Assembly: GCA_002399445.1 (NCBI GenBank)
Contig: DHDR01000029.1
Location: forward strand, 83,375-147,374
Length of the DNA: 64,000 bases
From: Ruminococcaceae bacterium UBA4871
GTDB lineage: Bacteria > Bacillota > Clostridia > Oscillospirales > Acutalibacteraceae
Reading direction: 5' to 3'
The position numbers were made by a program, and so were the translations under genes. The notes beneath the pieces are model-generated. The model saw nothing but the letters and a program-made list of their open reading frames with translations. It did no database searches and was not told the origin of the DNA. Positions 1 to 8,883 of this stretch are shown here, one piece after another; within the stretch, counting starts at the first letter, position 1; each line of letters starts with the position of its first letter.

Positions 1-32
1 CATTCCGTAAATTCCGGCAGCACATATGATAA

Positions 33-78
33 AAAAGCCGAAACGACCGCACTAATCATTACGGCAGTTTCGACTTTT
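33..78 (-). terminator. intrinsic terminator after the cupin gene
   Basis: An inverted repeat (arms near 37-49 and 63-74) reads on the minus strand as a GC-rich hairpin followed by a run of T. It lies about 50 bases after the cupin stop codon and would end that transcript. Confidence 0.7.
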
Positions 79-128
79 CCCAGTTTCGCAAAAATTAAAT
101 TGCAGAATTCAACAATCAGATATGCCGT

Positions 129-575
129 TTACTTTTCAGCAGCTAACGCATCGGCCTTTGTTGGATGTACTGTGCCCCGCGGATGCTGCGGCGGCGCATA
201 AATTGAATAGAGCTTCAGCGGCACATTTCCGGTATTGATTAAATTATGCCAAGTTCCGGCGGGGACTAGTATCGCATCATTGGCAAAAACCGGTCTTTGG
301 AAGTTTAGGTCATCCTTGCTGCTGCCCATTTTGACCAATCCACGGCCCTGCTCAATGCGGAGAAACTGATCCGTATTCGGATGGATTTCCAACCCTATGT
401 CCTCTCCAACCTTAATGCTCATTAACGTAAGCTGTAAATACTTTCCCGTCCATAAAGCTGTACGAAAAGTTTGATTCCTTCTGGTCGCCCTGGCAATGTT
501 GACAACGAAAGGTTCAGGGCCATAATCCTTAAAGCTCATAATAGGACAGTTGTTCTGGCACTGGTAATTATACAT
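129..575 (-). CDS. small cupin-domain protein
   Basis: A 148-residue single-domain cupin. The first cupin motif is visible as GLEIHPNTDQFLRIEQG and the second as PAGTWHNLINTG, so the beta-barrel and most metal ligands (His, Glu, His) look present. Family members bind a metal and act as sugar isomerases, dioxygenases or sensors; the substrate cannot be read here. The start is placed at the ATG at 575 because a strong AGGAAAGGAG precedes it by 10 bases; the ATG 24 bases upstream lies before that site. The N-terminal segment contains two cysteines (CQNNC). It appears monocistronic, with its own terminator. Confidence 0.8.
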   Translation of the reverse strand: MYNYQCQNNCPIMSFKDYGPEPFVVNIARATRRNQTFRTALWTGKYLQLTLMSIKVGEDIGLEIHPNTDQFLRIEQGRGLVKMGSSKDDLNFQRPVFANDAILVPAGTWHNLINTGNVPLKLYSIYAPPQHPRGTVHPTKADALAAEK

Positions 576-685
576 AGCCTTCTGGCTCCTTTCCTGCATT
601 CATATGTCATCATATGAACTCTACTGCAGAAAAGTGCTTTTCATTTGGTAGAAAAACTGTACCGGATATTTCCGAACAGCCTCCT

Positions 686-1735
686 TTAAAGAAAGATCTC
701 CGCTTTTTCCTGTATCTGACAGGCCCGAAAATAAGTTTCTTCTAATGGGATCCAGCGGGAAGCAAAAAGTTCTGCCGCCTTATCTCCATTTCTCTTGCGA
801 ATTCGCTCCATCTGGTTTTTACTGTCAATATTCATAAAGACCCGAATATCCATATAATCTCCCAATGAAGGATGCTCACTGTAAGATCCTTCCACAATAT
901 GCCATTCTGCACTTTTCACATGGCACAGTTCTCCGTAGTCCATTTTTGAGCAATCAAACCGACGGTAAGAGAATGGCTGCGGACTGCGAAGATGCGGGAC
1001 TATCTCCGTTAAAAAACGTTCATAATGTACATTCCCGCCCGGCTGAGAAAAGCGCTCTGTTGTCCGCAGCTCTGGCGGCAGGAAGAAATCATCCATATGG
1101 ACAACCCCTGCACCCGTTATCTCTGCCAGTCGGCGGGCAGCCGTCGTTTTCCCAGAAGCCGCTCTGCCGTCTATAGCAACGACTCCGGCCTGTTCATGAA
1201 CCGGAATAGATGCCATTTTTTGAAGGAGCGGAAACAGCCGGACAAAACAGCCGGATACAACACGGTAAGCTGGTTTTTCCTCTTTCCGATAGCAACTGCT
1301 GTGATGCACAGGATGCACCCCACCCGCTTCATAAGCTCTCAAACCTTTGTCCCAGTCTTCTTCTGATACGGGTAAGGCTCCGGCAGCAATTAAGGACTGC
1401 ACCTCTTGCAAATTTTGCTGAAAGGTCTTGTTCCCATCAGATGCTTTCGATGCCGAAAGGATAAAAAGATTGAACAGCCATTTGGGCGGAAGATGATTCT
1501 TTTTCCAAACCGAAAAATTGACCCGACAGACATCCGGAGAAATCCATTCATATAATCTGCTTCCGCCAACTGGTACGGATAAAAACTCTTCTCGAAAAGC
1601 AGCCTTTGCCGCACTGGCATCCGAAAGAATATGGGCTGCTCCAAAGGCTGCCTGATAACAAAGTTTGATAAGGTCCTGCACCTGCATGGATGGATGAATC
1701 GCAGCCTGAAGCTGCAGACAATCTCGAAAACTCAT
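686..1735 (-). CDS. uridine kinase-like P-loop protein with an extra N-terminal domain
   Basis: A 349-residue protein whose C-terminal half is a uridine/phosphoribulokinase-like kinase: a Walker A motif (GRAASGKT, about residue 190) is followed by VVHMDDFF, the usual acidic strand of uridine kinases. The N-terminal 170 residues are a separate domain of unknown role with a conserved-looking GGVHPVHHSSCYR stretch. Uridine kinase proper phosphorylates uridine/cytidine with GTP or ATP; fused forms in Firmicutes are uncharacterised, so the substrate is open. The start at 1735 has an AGGAGG eight bases upstream; a longer reading lacks one. Confidence 0.75.
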   Translation of the reverse strand: MSFRDCLQLQAAIHPSMQVQDLIKLCYQAAFGAAHILSDASAAKAAFREEFLSVPVGGSRLYEWISPDVCRVNFSVWKKNHLPPKWLFNLFILSASKASDGNKTFQQNLQEVQSLIAAGALPVSEEDWDKGLRAYEAGGVHPVHHSSCYRKEEKPAYRVVSGCFVRLFPLLQKMASIPVHEQAGVVAIDGRAASGKTTAARRLAEITGAGVVHMDDFFLPPELRTTERFSQPGGNVHYERFLTEIVPHLRSPQPFSYRRFDCSKMDYGELCHVKSAEWHIVEGSYSEHPSLGDYMDIRVFMNIDSKNQMERIRKRNGDKAAELFASRWIPLEETYFRACQIQEKAEIFL

Positions 1736-2003
1736 GGGGAATTTCCTCCTGTTGTTTAATCCGTCAGATAAAATCCTGTGTTGAAACACATCTAATTACA
1801 TGGTAATGATTTTTCCCATTTTAACACAGTTCCACAATTTTCACAAAATAAACAATTGTCTGCTGCTTGAAAAATTGAACATATTGGGCTGGTTAAATGA
1901 ACAAAAATACGCCCCCGACTTTTCATGATGGGAAAAGCAAGGGACGCACACTGCGGAAACTTCCGCTATTCTATTGATTGATGATGACTCTTATCGCAAC
2001 AGT

Positions 2004-4037
2004 TTAATCTCCCTGCAGCGCTTCATATCCTTCTTCTCCGGTACGAATCTTGACTGCATTTTCCACATCATACACAAAGATTTTGCCATCCCCGATATGG
2101 CCCGTATACAGGACTTTTTTGGCTGTTTCAATGACATCTCTGACCGGAATTGCAGAAACTACGATTTCCACTTGCACTTTAGGCAGCAGAGTGACCTCCG
2201 TGGAAATGCCACGGTAATACTCCGGCCTTCCTTTTTGTGTGCCGCAGCCAAGGACCTGTGTCACTGTCATTCCGGTGATGCCGAGTTTATTCATCGCTTC
2301 TTTGAACATTTCAAATTTATTCTGCTTCATCAGAATGACAACTTTTGTCAGCTTGGCGCTATCGATTTCCTGTTCAGCAGGCTGCGCGGATGTATGGTCG
2401 ATAACCGGAACTGCTTTTTCTACATTGTCCGTCAGTTCGCCGCTTCTCGCCATATCGAAGTCCTTAAATCTACTAAGCTGCTTGATCTCCGCATCATCGC
2501 TGGAAACCTGATCCAAGTCACAACGAACCAGCTGGTTATCCGGATATGCCTGCACACCCATTTCCGGCACGTCGAGACCTTCCAATTCTGTTTCCGGGTC
2601 AACCCGCAGACCCCAAACCTTATCCAGTATGCGGAAGAAGATATAGGATACACCGAACCCCCATACCAGCAAAACGGCTATGGCAATCAACTGTGCGGCA
2701 AATTGGGAAGCATCACCGTAAAACAGTCCCCGCACACCGCCGGACACCCCGTTAAGCCCATCTCCATATTTGCCGTCTGCAAACAGGCCCAGCGAAAGGA
2801 CACCCCAAAATCCATTGACACCATGAACAGAAATGGCACCGACAGGATCATCCAATTTCAACTTGTTTTCCACAAAAGGCACCGACAAACAAACGAGCAG
2901 TCCGGCAACCAGTCCAATAATGGAAGCGGAAGCTGCATCTACAAAAGCGCAGGGAGCGGTAATCGCAACCAGACCGGCAAGGCTTCCGTTCGCTGTCATG
3001 GAAGGGTCCGGCTTTCCGTATCTTCCCCACATATAAAACATGGCAACCAGGCCGCCGACCGCACCAGCAATCATCGTGTTGGTCGCCACAACGGAAAGGC
3101 GAAAATCCGATGCACTCAAAGTGGAACCGGCATTGAATGAGAACCAGCAGAAAAACAGGACAATGGTGCCGATAATAGCCATCGGGATATCATGGCCTGG
3201 AAATGCTCTGGCAGTCCCGTCTTTTTTAAACTTCCCGATTCTGGGGCCAATCACAATCGCACCTGCAAGCGCCAGCATGCCGCCCATCGAGTGAACAACT
3301 GCAGATCCGGCAAAGTCTACCACGCCGTGGCCAATTCCGAAATTTTTGCCCAGCGTAGAGAGCCAGCCACCGCCCCATACCCAGTTTGCAAACAGCGGGT
3401 ACAGGAACATGGAAATAAAGAACGATGTGATAACGACCGCGGAATATTTCACGCGCTCTGCCATCGCGCCGGTTGGAATCGTGACAGTTGTATCCATAAA
3501 CACCATTTGGAAAAAGAACAGCGCATACACACCCGCGTCGTATGTACCATTCAAAAGGAATCCTTTATAGCCGAAGATTCCGCCCAGTCCCGGGATGCTG
3601 ACCATCCCGTTCAGAACGGCTCCACCGCCTCCGAGGGACGCATTCCCACCGGAACCGCCCATCTGAAGCGCAAAGCCAACCAAGAAGTAGCCAACTGCAC
3701 CGACCAGAAAAACCATAAAGTTCATGGTCATGGTATGGGCCGCGTTTTTTGCACGGCAGAAGCCTGTTTCTACCATTGCAAAACCGCACTGGAAGAAAAA
3801 CACCATAAAGGCACAGATCATAATCCAAACGTAATTTGCACCAAAAAGTGCCTTATTAGCAGTAGAAGCAACTTTCTGCAGCGTTTGGCTGCCCTGCACT
3901 GCCGCGTAAGAAATACCGGTGGGATCTGCCGCATTCTTCGTATGAACGTCACTGGCTACCAGCAGCGCTAAAACAGCCAGCATCAGCACAAACCCAATGA
4001 TAAAAGCGCCTTTTTTGTGTTGTCTCAAAAATTTCAT
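2004..4037 (-). CDS. amt: ammonium channel (Amt) fused to a C-terminal P-II signalling domain
   Basis: A 677-residue fusion. The N-terminal part is an Amt/Rh ammonium channel with about 11 membrane helices after a basic start. Visible family motifs include FQCGFAMVETGF, the DFAGSAVVHSMGG segment with the pore-associated Asp and His, and HGVNGFWG with the second pore His. The last ~110 residues are a complete P-II domain (VVILMKQNKFEMFKEAM ... TGHIGDGKIF ... RTGEEGYEAL). P-II proteins read ATP/ADP and 2-oxoglutarate and gate Amt channels, so the fusion puts sensor and channel on one chain. Acts at the cytoplasmic membrane. AGGAGG lies upstream of the ATG. Second gene of a two-gene operon with a leader hairpin. 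Confidence 0.93.
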   Translation of the reverse strand: MKFLRQHKKGAFIIGFVLMLAVLALLVASDVHTKNAADPTGISYAAVQGSQTLQKVASTANKALFGANYVWIMICAFMVFFFQCGFAMVETGFCRAKNAAHTMTMNFMVFLVGAVGYFLVGFALQMGGSGGNASLGGGGAVLNGMVSIPGLGGIFGYKGFLLNGTYDAGVYALFFFQMVFMDTTVTIPTGAMAERVKYSAVVITSFFISMFLYPLFANWVWGGGWLSTLGKNFGIGHGVVDFAGSAVVHSMGGMLALAGAIVIGPRIGKFKKDGTARAFPGHDIPMAIIGTIVLFFCWFSFNAGSTLSASDFRLSVVATNTMIAGAVGGLVAMFYMWGRYGKPDPSMTANGSLAGLVAITAPCAFVDAASASIIGLVAGLLVCLSVPFVENKLKLDDPVGAISVHGVNGFWGVLSLGLFADGKYGDGLNGVSGGVRGLFYGDASQFAAQLIAIAVLLVWGFGVSYIFFRILDKVWGLRVDPETELEGLDVPEMGVQAYPDNQLVRCDLDQVSSDDAEIKQLSRFKDFDMARSGELTDNVEKAVPVIDHTSAQPAEQEIDSAKLTKVVILMKQNKFEMFKEAMNKLGITGMTVTQVLGCGTQKGRPEYYRGISTEVTLLPKVQVEIVVSAIPVRDVIETAKKVLYTGHIGDGKIFVYDVENAVKIRTGEEGYEALQGD

Positions 4038-4062
4038 AAAATCATCTACCTTCCTCCTGCAT

Positions 4063-4368
4063 TTACTTTGTTTTTGAATCGGTTCTGAAATTGTTCCATG
4101 AAAAAGCTGCATCCGGCTTATAAACCTCCGCCTTCAGCCTCCGGACAGAGAAAAAATACCGGACGCCAAGGAACAAAATGACCAGACCAAAAACGGCACC
4201 GGGAATCCGGCTTGACAGAACGTTAAAATACGTGTTCCCCAAACAGCTGGCAACTATGAGTGCAGCTCCCGCAAGAATAATCAGAACAGAAAGCACATAC
4301 AGCAGAAAAATGGAAATAACTTTTCCTTTGGAAACTGCACCGCCGTGTTTCTCTTTCTTGACATCCAT
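4063..4368 (-). CDS. small two-helix membrane protein, first gene of the amt operon
   Basis: A 101-residue protein with a charged N-terminus (MDVKKEKHGG), two hydrophobic helices (about residues 18-38 and 52-70) and a basic C-terminal tail. No family recognised. AAGGGAGG sits upstream of the ATG, and its stop codon lies 25 bases before the amt start, so it is cotranscribed with and translated just before amt. The position suggests a partner of the channel or an accessory to nitrogen uptake, but this is inference from context only. Confidence 0.75.
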   Translation of the reverse strand: MDVKKEKHGGAVSKGKVISIFLLYVLSVLIILAGAALIVASCLGNTYFNVLSSRIPGAVFGLVILFLGVRYFFSVRRLKAEVYKPDAAFSWNNFRTDSKTK

Positions 4369-4413
4369 AAAAGCAGCCCTCCCTTCCTGTTAAAATAGGA
4401 TTCGACGGATTTA

Positions 4414-4458
4414 TAAAAAAATGAAGGCGTACATGACCTTTTGGTCATGAACGCCTTC
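4414..4458 (-). promoter_or_regulatory. terminator-like hairpin in the amt operon leader
   Basis: On the minus strand the arms are GAAGGCGT-n-CATGACC and GGTCATG-n-ACGCCTTC around an AAAA loop, followed by ATTTTTTTAT: a classic intrinsic terminator. It lies between the promoter at 4471-4498 and the first gene (4368), so unless bypassed it would stop transcription of the operon. The first few transcribed bases run straight into the hairpin. A similar hairpin with AAAGGCGTC in its 5' arm precedes the RidA operon at 30400-30430. Confidence 0.7.
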
Positions 4459-4470
4459 GTTCTTCATTTA

Positions 4471-4498
4471 AGTATACTCAATTTATGAAATTATGCAA
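4471..4498 (-). promoter_or_regulatory. promoter of the amt operon
   Basis: On the minus strand TTGCAT, 16 bases, TATACT. The predicted start of transcription is only a few bases upstream of the leader hairpin. Confidence 0.6.
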
Positions 4499-4683
4499 TA
4501 GTAAATATTCACGAATTCATTAATAAATTAATGCAGAACACTATGGAAAAGATAATAAAAAAATTTATGCCGTCATTTAATTTAGAATAAAAAGGGAGTG
4601 CCTTTCAGGCAGTCACACAAATGCTCGAATTCTGTTGACAAAAGTTTCAAAAACAGCCATTTGAACAATAAAAATATTATGGA

Positions 4684-4712
4684 TTGCTTTTGGAGTTCAT
4701 ATCCGTTATAAT
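4684..4712 (+). promoter_or_regulatory. promoter of fbp
   Basis: TTGCTT, 17 bases, TATAAT, about 115 bases upstream of the fbp start codon. The rest of the 450-base gap between amt and fbp is AT-rich and shows no gene. Confidence 0.6.
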
Positions 4713-4830
4713 AGATAAAAGATTATCCATGTTTTTATAAAAAAGTCACAATCTTTTAGCACCATTTGTTATTCTCAAAACATCTGATTGTCATTATCGC
4801 TTTTAAAAATAAATTCAAGAGAGGTTGATC

Positions 4831-6783
4831 ATGCAAAATTCCAGATTCCTGAAATTGCTTGGAAAAATGTATCCAACGGCTCAGGAAGCCGCAGCAGAGA
4901 TTATCAATTTAAAAGCAATCCTGCGTCTGCCAAAAGGTACAGAGTATTTTTTCAGTGACCTGCACGGTGAAAGTGATGCTTTTCTTTACCAACTTCGCAG
5001 CGCCAGCGGAGTTGTACACAGAAAAATCAGCGAACTGTTTGAACAAAGTCTGAGTGCCAACGACCAGAACGAATTGGCAAATATAATTTATTACCCAGAA
5101 ACCGAGTTGGAAAAAGCACACCATGAGAAAACAAACTTTGACGACTGGTGCCGCATCTTGATTTACCGGCTGGTCGTTGTATGCCGGGAAGCAAGCAGCA
5201 AGTATACCCGCAGCAAAGTCCGCAAAAAGATACCGCAAAACTTTGCATACATAATTGATGAACTTTTACATGCTGACGGTGGAAACAAAAACAATAAGAC
5301 TCTCTATACCAATGAAATTATTAAAACAATTATTGAAACTGGTATTGGGGATGATTTTGTCGTTGCCTTGTGTTATTTGATTCAGAATCTGCTGATCGAC
5401 CGCCTGCACATTATCGGCGACATTTTTGACCGCGGCCCTCATGCGGATATCATTATGGATGCACTTATGGAACAGCACGATGTAGATATTCAGTGGGGAA
5501 ACCACGACATATCCTGGATGGGCGCTGCATGCGGAAATCCGGCATTAGTGGCAAATGTTGTCCGACTGGGAATCAGTTATAATAATTTTGATGTTCTGGA
5601 AGACGGCTATGGGATTAATCTCCGACCCCTGTCGGATTTTGCTTCTCGTGTTTATATGGATGATCCATGCACTTTCTTTCAGCCGCATACCTTAGACGAA
5701 AACCAGTATGATCCGGTTGATCTGCCGCTGGCTGCCAAGATGCACAAAGCAATTACCATCATTCAGTTGAAACTGGAAGGGCGGTTAATCCGCCGTCATC
5801 CGGAATATCATATGGAGGACCGCAGGCTTTTGGAAAAGATTGATTTTTCTAAAGGAACGGTTCTGATTGACAGGAAAACTTATCCCCTGCGCGATTCCCG
5901 ATTTCCAACTGTGGACCCAAAGGACCCGCTCGCACTGACAGCAGAAGAACAAGAGCTGCTTCATTCTCTACGCTTCTCTTTTCAGCACTCTGAACGTCTT
6001 CAGCGTCACATCCGCTTCCTTTATTCCAATGGCAGCATGTATCTCTGCTGCAACTCCAATCTGCTATATCATGGATGCATTCCCCTGAATGCAGACGGTT
6101 CCTTCGCTGCTGCCACTCTGAATGGCAAAAAATACAGTGGAAAATCCTATTTGGACTATATTGATTCTACAGTACGAAATGCTTATTTTGCACCATATAA
6201 CAGCGAAAAGCAAAAAAATGCCTCTGATTTTCTTTGGTATCTTTGGTGCGGCCCCCTTTCCCCACTGTTTGGAAAGAGCAAACTTGCGATGTTTGAACGT
6301 TATTTTCTGGATGACACCAAAATACGCAAAGAAATCATGAATCCTTATTACAGTCATCTGGAAAACAGGGAAACCTGTGAAACAATCCTGCACGAATTTG
6401 GTTTGGACCCGTCAAACAGCCATATTATCAATGGGCATGTACCGGTGCGGCTAAAAGAAGGAGAATCTCCTGTAAAGGCAGGCGGTCTTTTATTTATGAT
6501 AGACGGCGGCATCAGCAAAGCCTATCAGAAACAAACAGGAATTGGCGGATATACGTTTATCGCCAATTCCTGTTACCTTGCACTGGCTCAGCATATGCCA
6601 CTTTCTCCCGGCAAGCTAGTTGAAGATCACAGTCCAAAAGTACAGGTAGTTGAATCGTTCCCAAAACGTATTTTGGTTGGGGATACGGATACAGGGACAG
6701 AACTTCGACGACAAATTGATGAACTGAAAGAACTGCTGGAGTCCTACCGTTCCGGTCAATACAAAGAAAAATACAATCACTAA
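4831..6783 (+). CDS. fbp: class III fructose-1,6-bisphosphatase
   Basis: Removes the 1-phosphate from fructose 1,6-bisphosphate in gluconeogenesis (cytosol, metal-dependent). The 650-residue length fits the Firmicutes class III enzyme, which belongs to the calcineurin-like phosphoesterases. Metal-binding motifs are visible: FFSDLHGE near residue 42, IIGDIFDRGPHAD near 200, QWGNHDISWMGAA near 225 and a late INGHVPVR. The start is the ATG at 4831, six bases after AGAGAGG; an in-frame TTG at 4825 is too close to that site. It has its own promoter and diverges from the amt operon. Confidence 0.96.
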   Translation: MQNSRFLKLLGKMYPTAQEAAAEIINLKAILRLPKGTEYFFSDLHGESDAFLYQLRSASGVVHRKISELFEQSLSANDQNELANIIYYPETELEKAHHEKTNFDDWCRILIYRLVVVCREASSKYTRSKVRKKIPQNFAYIIDELLHADGGNKNNKTLYTNEIIKTIIETGIGDDFVVALCYLIQNLLIDRLHIIGDIFDRGPHADIIMDALMEQHDVDIQWGNHDISWMGAACGNPALVANVVRLGISYNNFDVLEDGYGINLRPLSDFASRVYMDDPCTFFQPHTLDENQYDPVDLPLAAKMHKAITIIQLKLEGRLIRRHPEYHMEDRRLLEKIDFSKGTVLIDRKTYPLRDSRFPTVDPKDPLALTAEEQELLHSLRFSFQHSERLQRHIRFLYSNGSMYLCCNSNLLYHGCIPLNADGSFAAATLNGKKYSGKSYLDYIDSTVRNAYFAPYNSEKQKNASDFLWYLWCGPLSPLFGKSKLAMFERYFLDDTKIRKEIMNPYYSHLENRETCETILHEFGLDPSNSHIINGHVPVRLKEGESPVKAGGLLFMIDGGISKAYQKQTGIGGYTFIANSCYLALAQHMPLSPGKLVEDHSPKVQVVESFPKRILVGDTDTGTELRRQIDELKELLESYRSGQYKEKYNH

Positions 6784-7018
6784 AGCATGTGCATAAAATC
6801 AAACATTGGAAGAGCAAAGCAAGGCCTTACTGCTTAAGTCATATCCCTTAAAACTTAACAGTTATGATTATACAAAGATTTTATGAAAGAGGTCAATGAC
6901 AGCCTAAATCGGGTATTCTTTACCCATGGATAAAATTGCCAACATAATGGATACGCGACTGGCAATTGATACGATGATCATTTAGGTATGGAACAAGAAG
7001 TTTTGAGGAAGTGTTTAA

Positions 7019-7801
7019 ATGAAGTACAAAAGGAGCAGAAAAAAATATAGGCCGCAGAAATCTCATGTTGGAACATCGAAAGTATTAACCGTCATCATAA
7101 TACTTTTATTGGCAATGGGTACAGTCTTCGCGATTTGCAAACATAGACAAAAACAAACGCAGGATCCACTGACTGCAGCCACATCTCTTCCTGCGACTAC
7201 TGAGAATGCAATCCATATTCGCTCTGGTTCTAGTATTTCCTCTCCAATTGTCGCAACCCTACCAAAAGGAACTTCTGTAAGACTACTGACAAAACCATCT
7301 GGCAATTCACAATGGATTAAAGTCCAAACAAATGCTGGCCAGACAGGCTGGTGTATTCAGGAATACCTAAATATTAATAATATGGATCAGGTTCTGTCAA
7401 CACTTCAAAATCCACATACAGATATTCCTTCTTACTCAATCTCTGTCTCTATTGCAAAGCAAAAGGTAACTGTCCTGAATACGGATGGTCAGGTTGTCAA
7501 ACAATTTATCTGTTCCACAGGAGCAGCAGGAAGCAGGACCCCCACTGGTGTCTATCGAATTGCCAAAAGAGGAAAATCGTTTTACAACAAAGTGTCTAAA
7601 GAAGGCGGCTATTACTGGACACAATTTTATGGTAATTATCTTTTTCACAGCGTTCCATTTGGTAAAAACTATGAATTACTGTCAGCAGAAGCGGACAAAC
7701 TCGGAACACCTGCTTCCCATGGATGTGTCCGCCTTTCATTGGATGATGCAAAATGGATTTACTATCACATTCCAAAAGGAACGTCTGTTACAATCCATTA
7801 A
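7019..7801 (+). CDS. membrane-anchored SH3b and L,D-transpeptidase (YkuD) protein
   Basis: A 260-residue cell-wall enzyme. A basic N-terminus and one membrane helix (about 22-42) are followed by an SH3b-like domain (about 60-120, with IRSGSSISSPIVATLPKG) and a C-terminal YkuD domain (about 140-260). The YkuD catalytic motif is present: SHGCVRLS with the upstream HSVPFG histidine. Such enzymes make 3-3 peptidoglycan cross-links or attach proteins to the wall, outside the membrane. GAGGAAG lies upstream of the ATG. Single gene, followed by a strong terminator. Confidence 0.92.
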   Translation: MKYKRSRKKYRPQKSHVGTSKVLTVIIILLLAMGTVFAICKHRQKQTQDPLTAATSLPATTENAIHIRSGSSISSPIVATLPKGTSVRLLTKPSGNSQWIKVQTNAGQTGWCIQEYLNINNMDQVLSTLQNPHTDIPSYSISVSIAKQKVTVLNTDGQVVKQFICSTGAAGSRTPTGVYRIAKRGKSFYNKVSKEGGYYWTQFYGNYLFHSVPFGKNYELLSAEADKLGTPASHGCVRLSLDDAKWIYYHIPKGTSVTIH

Positions 7802-7935
7802 AAGGCGCATTGCAACAATACAGCTTATATCTTTAGCCTTTTCTTCATTTCTCTTTTGCTGAATAATCTATCAATAATTTTATAGGGCTAAGACGTTACC
7901 ATTTTATTTATTTCGCTGCAATTGGACATGAAAAG

Positions 7936-7979
7936 CCTTCTATCGTAGTTTGATCCTACGGTAGAAGGTTTTCTTTTTT
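7936..7979 (+). terminator. intrinsic terminator after the L,D-transpeptidase
   Basis: Arms CCTTCTATCGTAG (936-948) and CTACGGTAGAAGG (956-968) followed by TTTTCTTTTTT. The remaining ~170 bases up to agrD hold no gene that I can see. Confidence 0.85.
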
Positions 7980-8149
7980 CACTGTCCATGATAAGTCTGT
8001 TCCCAATGAAAGGATAAGTCAGAAGATACATTATACATAGGAATGAACAGGAAAAAGTAAAGCTGGAACTGCAGTTTGTAAAATGTACATGTTGAAACAG
8101 TCCAAAAATTTCAATTTAACAGCTCTACTAAAAATTCTGTTTTTGCCTA

Positions 8150-8278
8150 TCACTTGTCTTGATCCTGCAGGCATTTCGGTGTTTTCGGCTGATAACCAAT
8201 AGTCGCTGAAGTGGCACCGGCACCAAATTTTGCGGCCTTTTTAACCAGCTTTGCAAGCAACTGCCAAGATTTTTTCAT
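8150..8278 (-). CDS. agrD: AgrD-type cyclic autoinducer peptide precursor
   Basis: A 42-residue peptide directly after agrB, its ATG overlapping the agrB stop (ATGA). It has the three AgrD parts: an amphipathic basic N-terminal helix (MKKSWQLLAKLVKKAAKFGA), a short core (ATSATIGY) and a conserved clostridial C-terminal tail (QPKTPKCLQDQDK) that AgrB would remove. From memory of the Clostridium perfringens precursor (core CLWFT before HQP), the ring-closing residue here would be Ser24, giving a Ser-Ala-Thr-Ile-Gly lactone; the only Cys lies in the tail. The exported product is expected to be a quorum signal. The exact cleavage points are inferred. Confidence 0.85.
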   Translation of the reverse strand: MKKSWQLLAKLVKKAAKFGAGATSATIGYQPKTPKCLQDQDK

Positions 8279-8883
8279 GATTTTCCCCCCTTTGTATGTA
8301 ATTTTGCAACCATCATGAAATTAACGGATAATGCAGTTGAAACAACAGAAAGTTCTATTAAGGTCATATCTATTTGTCCAACAAAACATATTAGGTTGCC
8401 TACAGTAAGAATAGAGCATTGAACAATAACAAGTATTCTGGCCTTTCGCTTATTCCGAATGGCTCTTTTAGGACTCAGCAAATGATTAGGATGCTGTATC
8501 GGCGCAAATCGATAAACTAAAATATTACATAACAGGAGAATCACAATATTTATAAATAATGTGAAAGCTGCAGGAAGCAGCATAAGAACTTTTGTCAAAA
8601 AAACAGAAACAAGAAAAACGCCATTGCTAAAGAAAAAACATTTGGCATAGGTTTCACAATGGAATCCGCCAATGAATACTCGTAAAGGCGAAAAGCAGAT
8701 AGTAAAGAGCAAGCCAAACCAAATATTATGCATAAGTGCAGAAATTATAAAGATAGATACTAGGATGAGAGAAGTGGAAATCACTTGCTCAAAACCATAT
8801 GTATATAATTCTATTTCCTCAGAAGAAATGATATGATTATGTATCAATACCCTTGTGCATTTTTCGGAAATCTGGTGAAGCAT
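8275..8883 (-). CDS. agrB: AgrB accessory gene regulator protease
   Basis: A 202-residue membrane endopeptidase that trims the AgrD C-terminus and forms the (thio)lactone. The catalytic His and Cys are seven residues apart in FIGGFHCETYAKC, as in Staphylococcus aureus AgrB (His77, Cys84). Five to six hydrophobic segments are visible. AAGGAG precedes the ATG. The gene overlaps the 3' end of agrC by 47 bases and the start of agrD by 4, so the three are translationally coupled. Confidence 0.92.
   Translation of the reverse strand: MLHQISEKCTRVLIHNHIISSEEIELYTYGFEQVISTSLILVSIFIISALMHNIWFGLLFTICFSPLRVFIGGFHCETYAKCFFFSNGVFLVSVFLTKVLMLLPAAFTLFINIVILLLCNILVYRFAPIQHPNHLLSPKRAIRNKRKARILVIVQCSILTVGNLICFVGQIDMTLIELSVVSTALSVNFMMVAKLHTKGGKS

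Noticed and set aside
1954..1967. Palindrome GCGGAAACTTCCGC after the amt gene
   Set aside because: No loop and no T run, so too short for a terminator; no known site matches.
1974..3971. Long plus-strand frames opposite the amt gene
   Set aside because: They mirror the amt codons, have no ribosome sites and no recognisable domains, while the minus frame is a full Amt-PII fusion.
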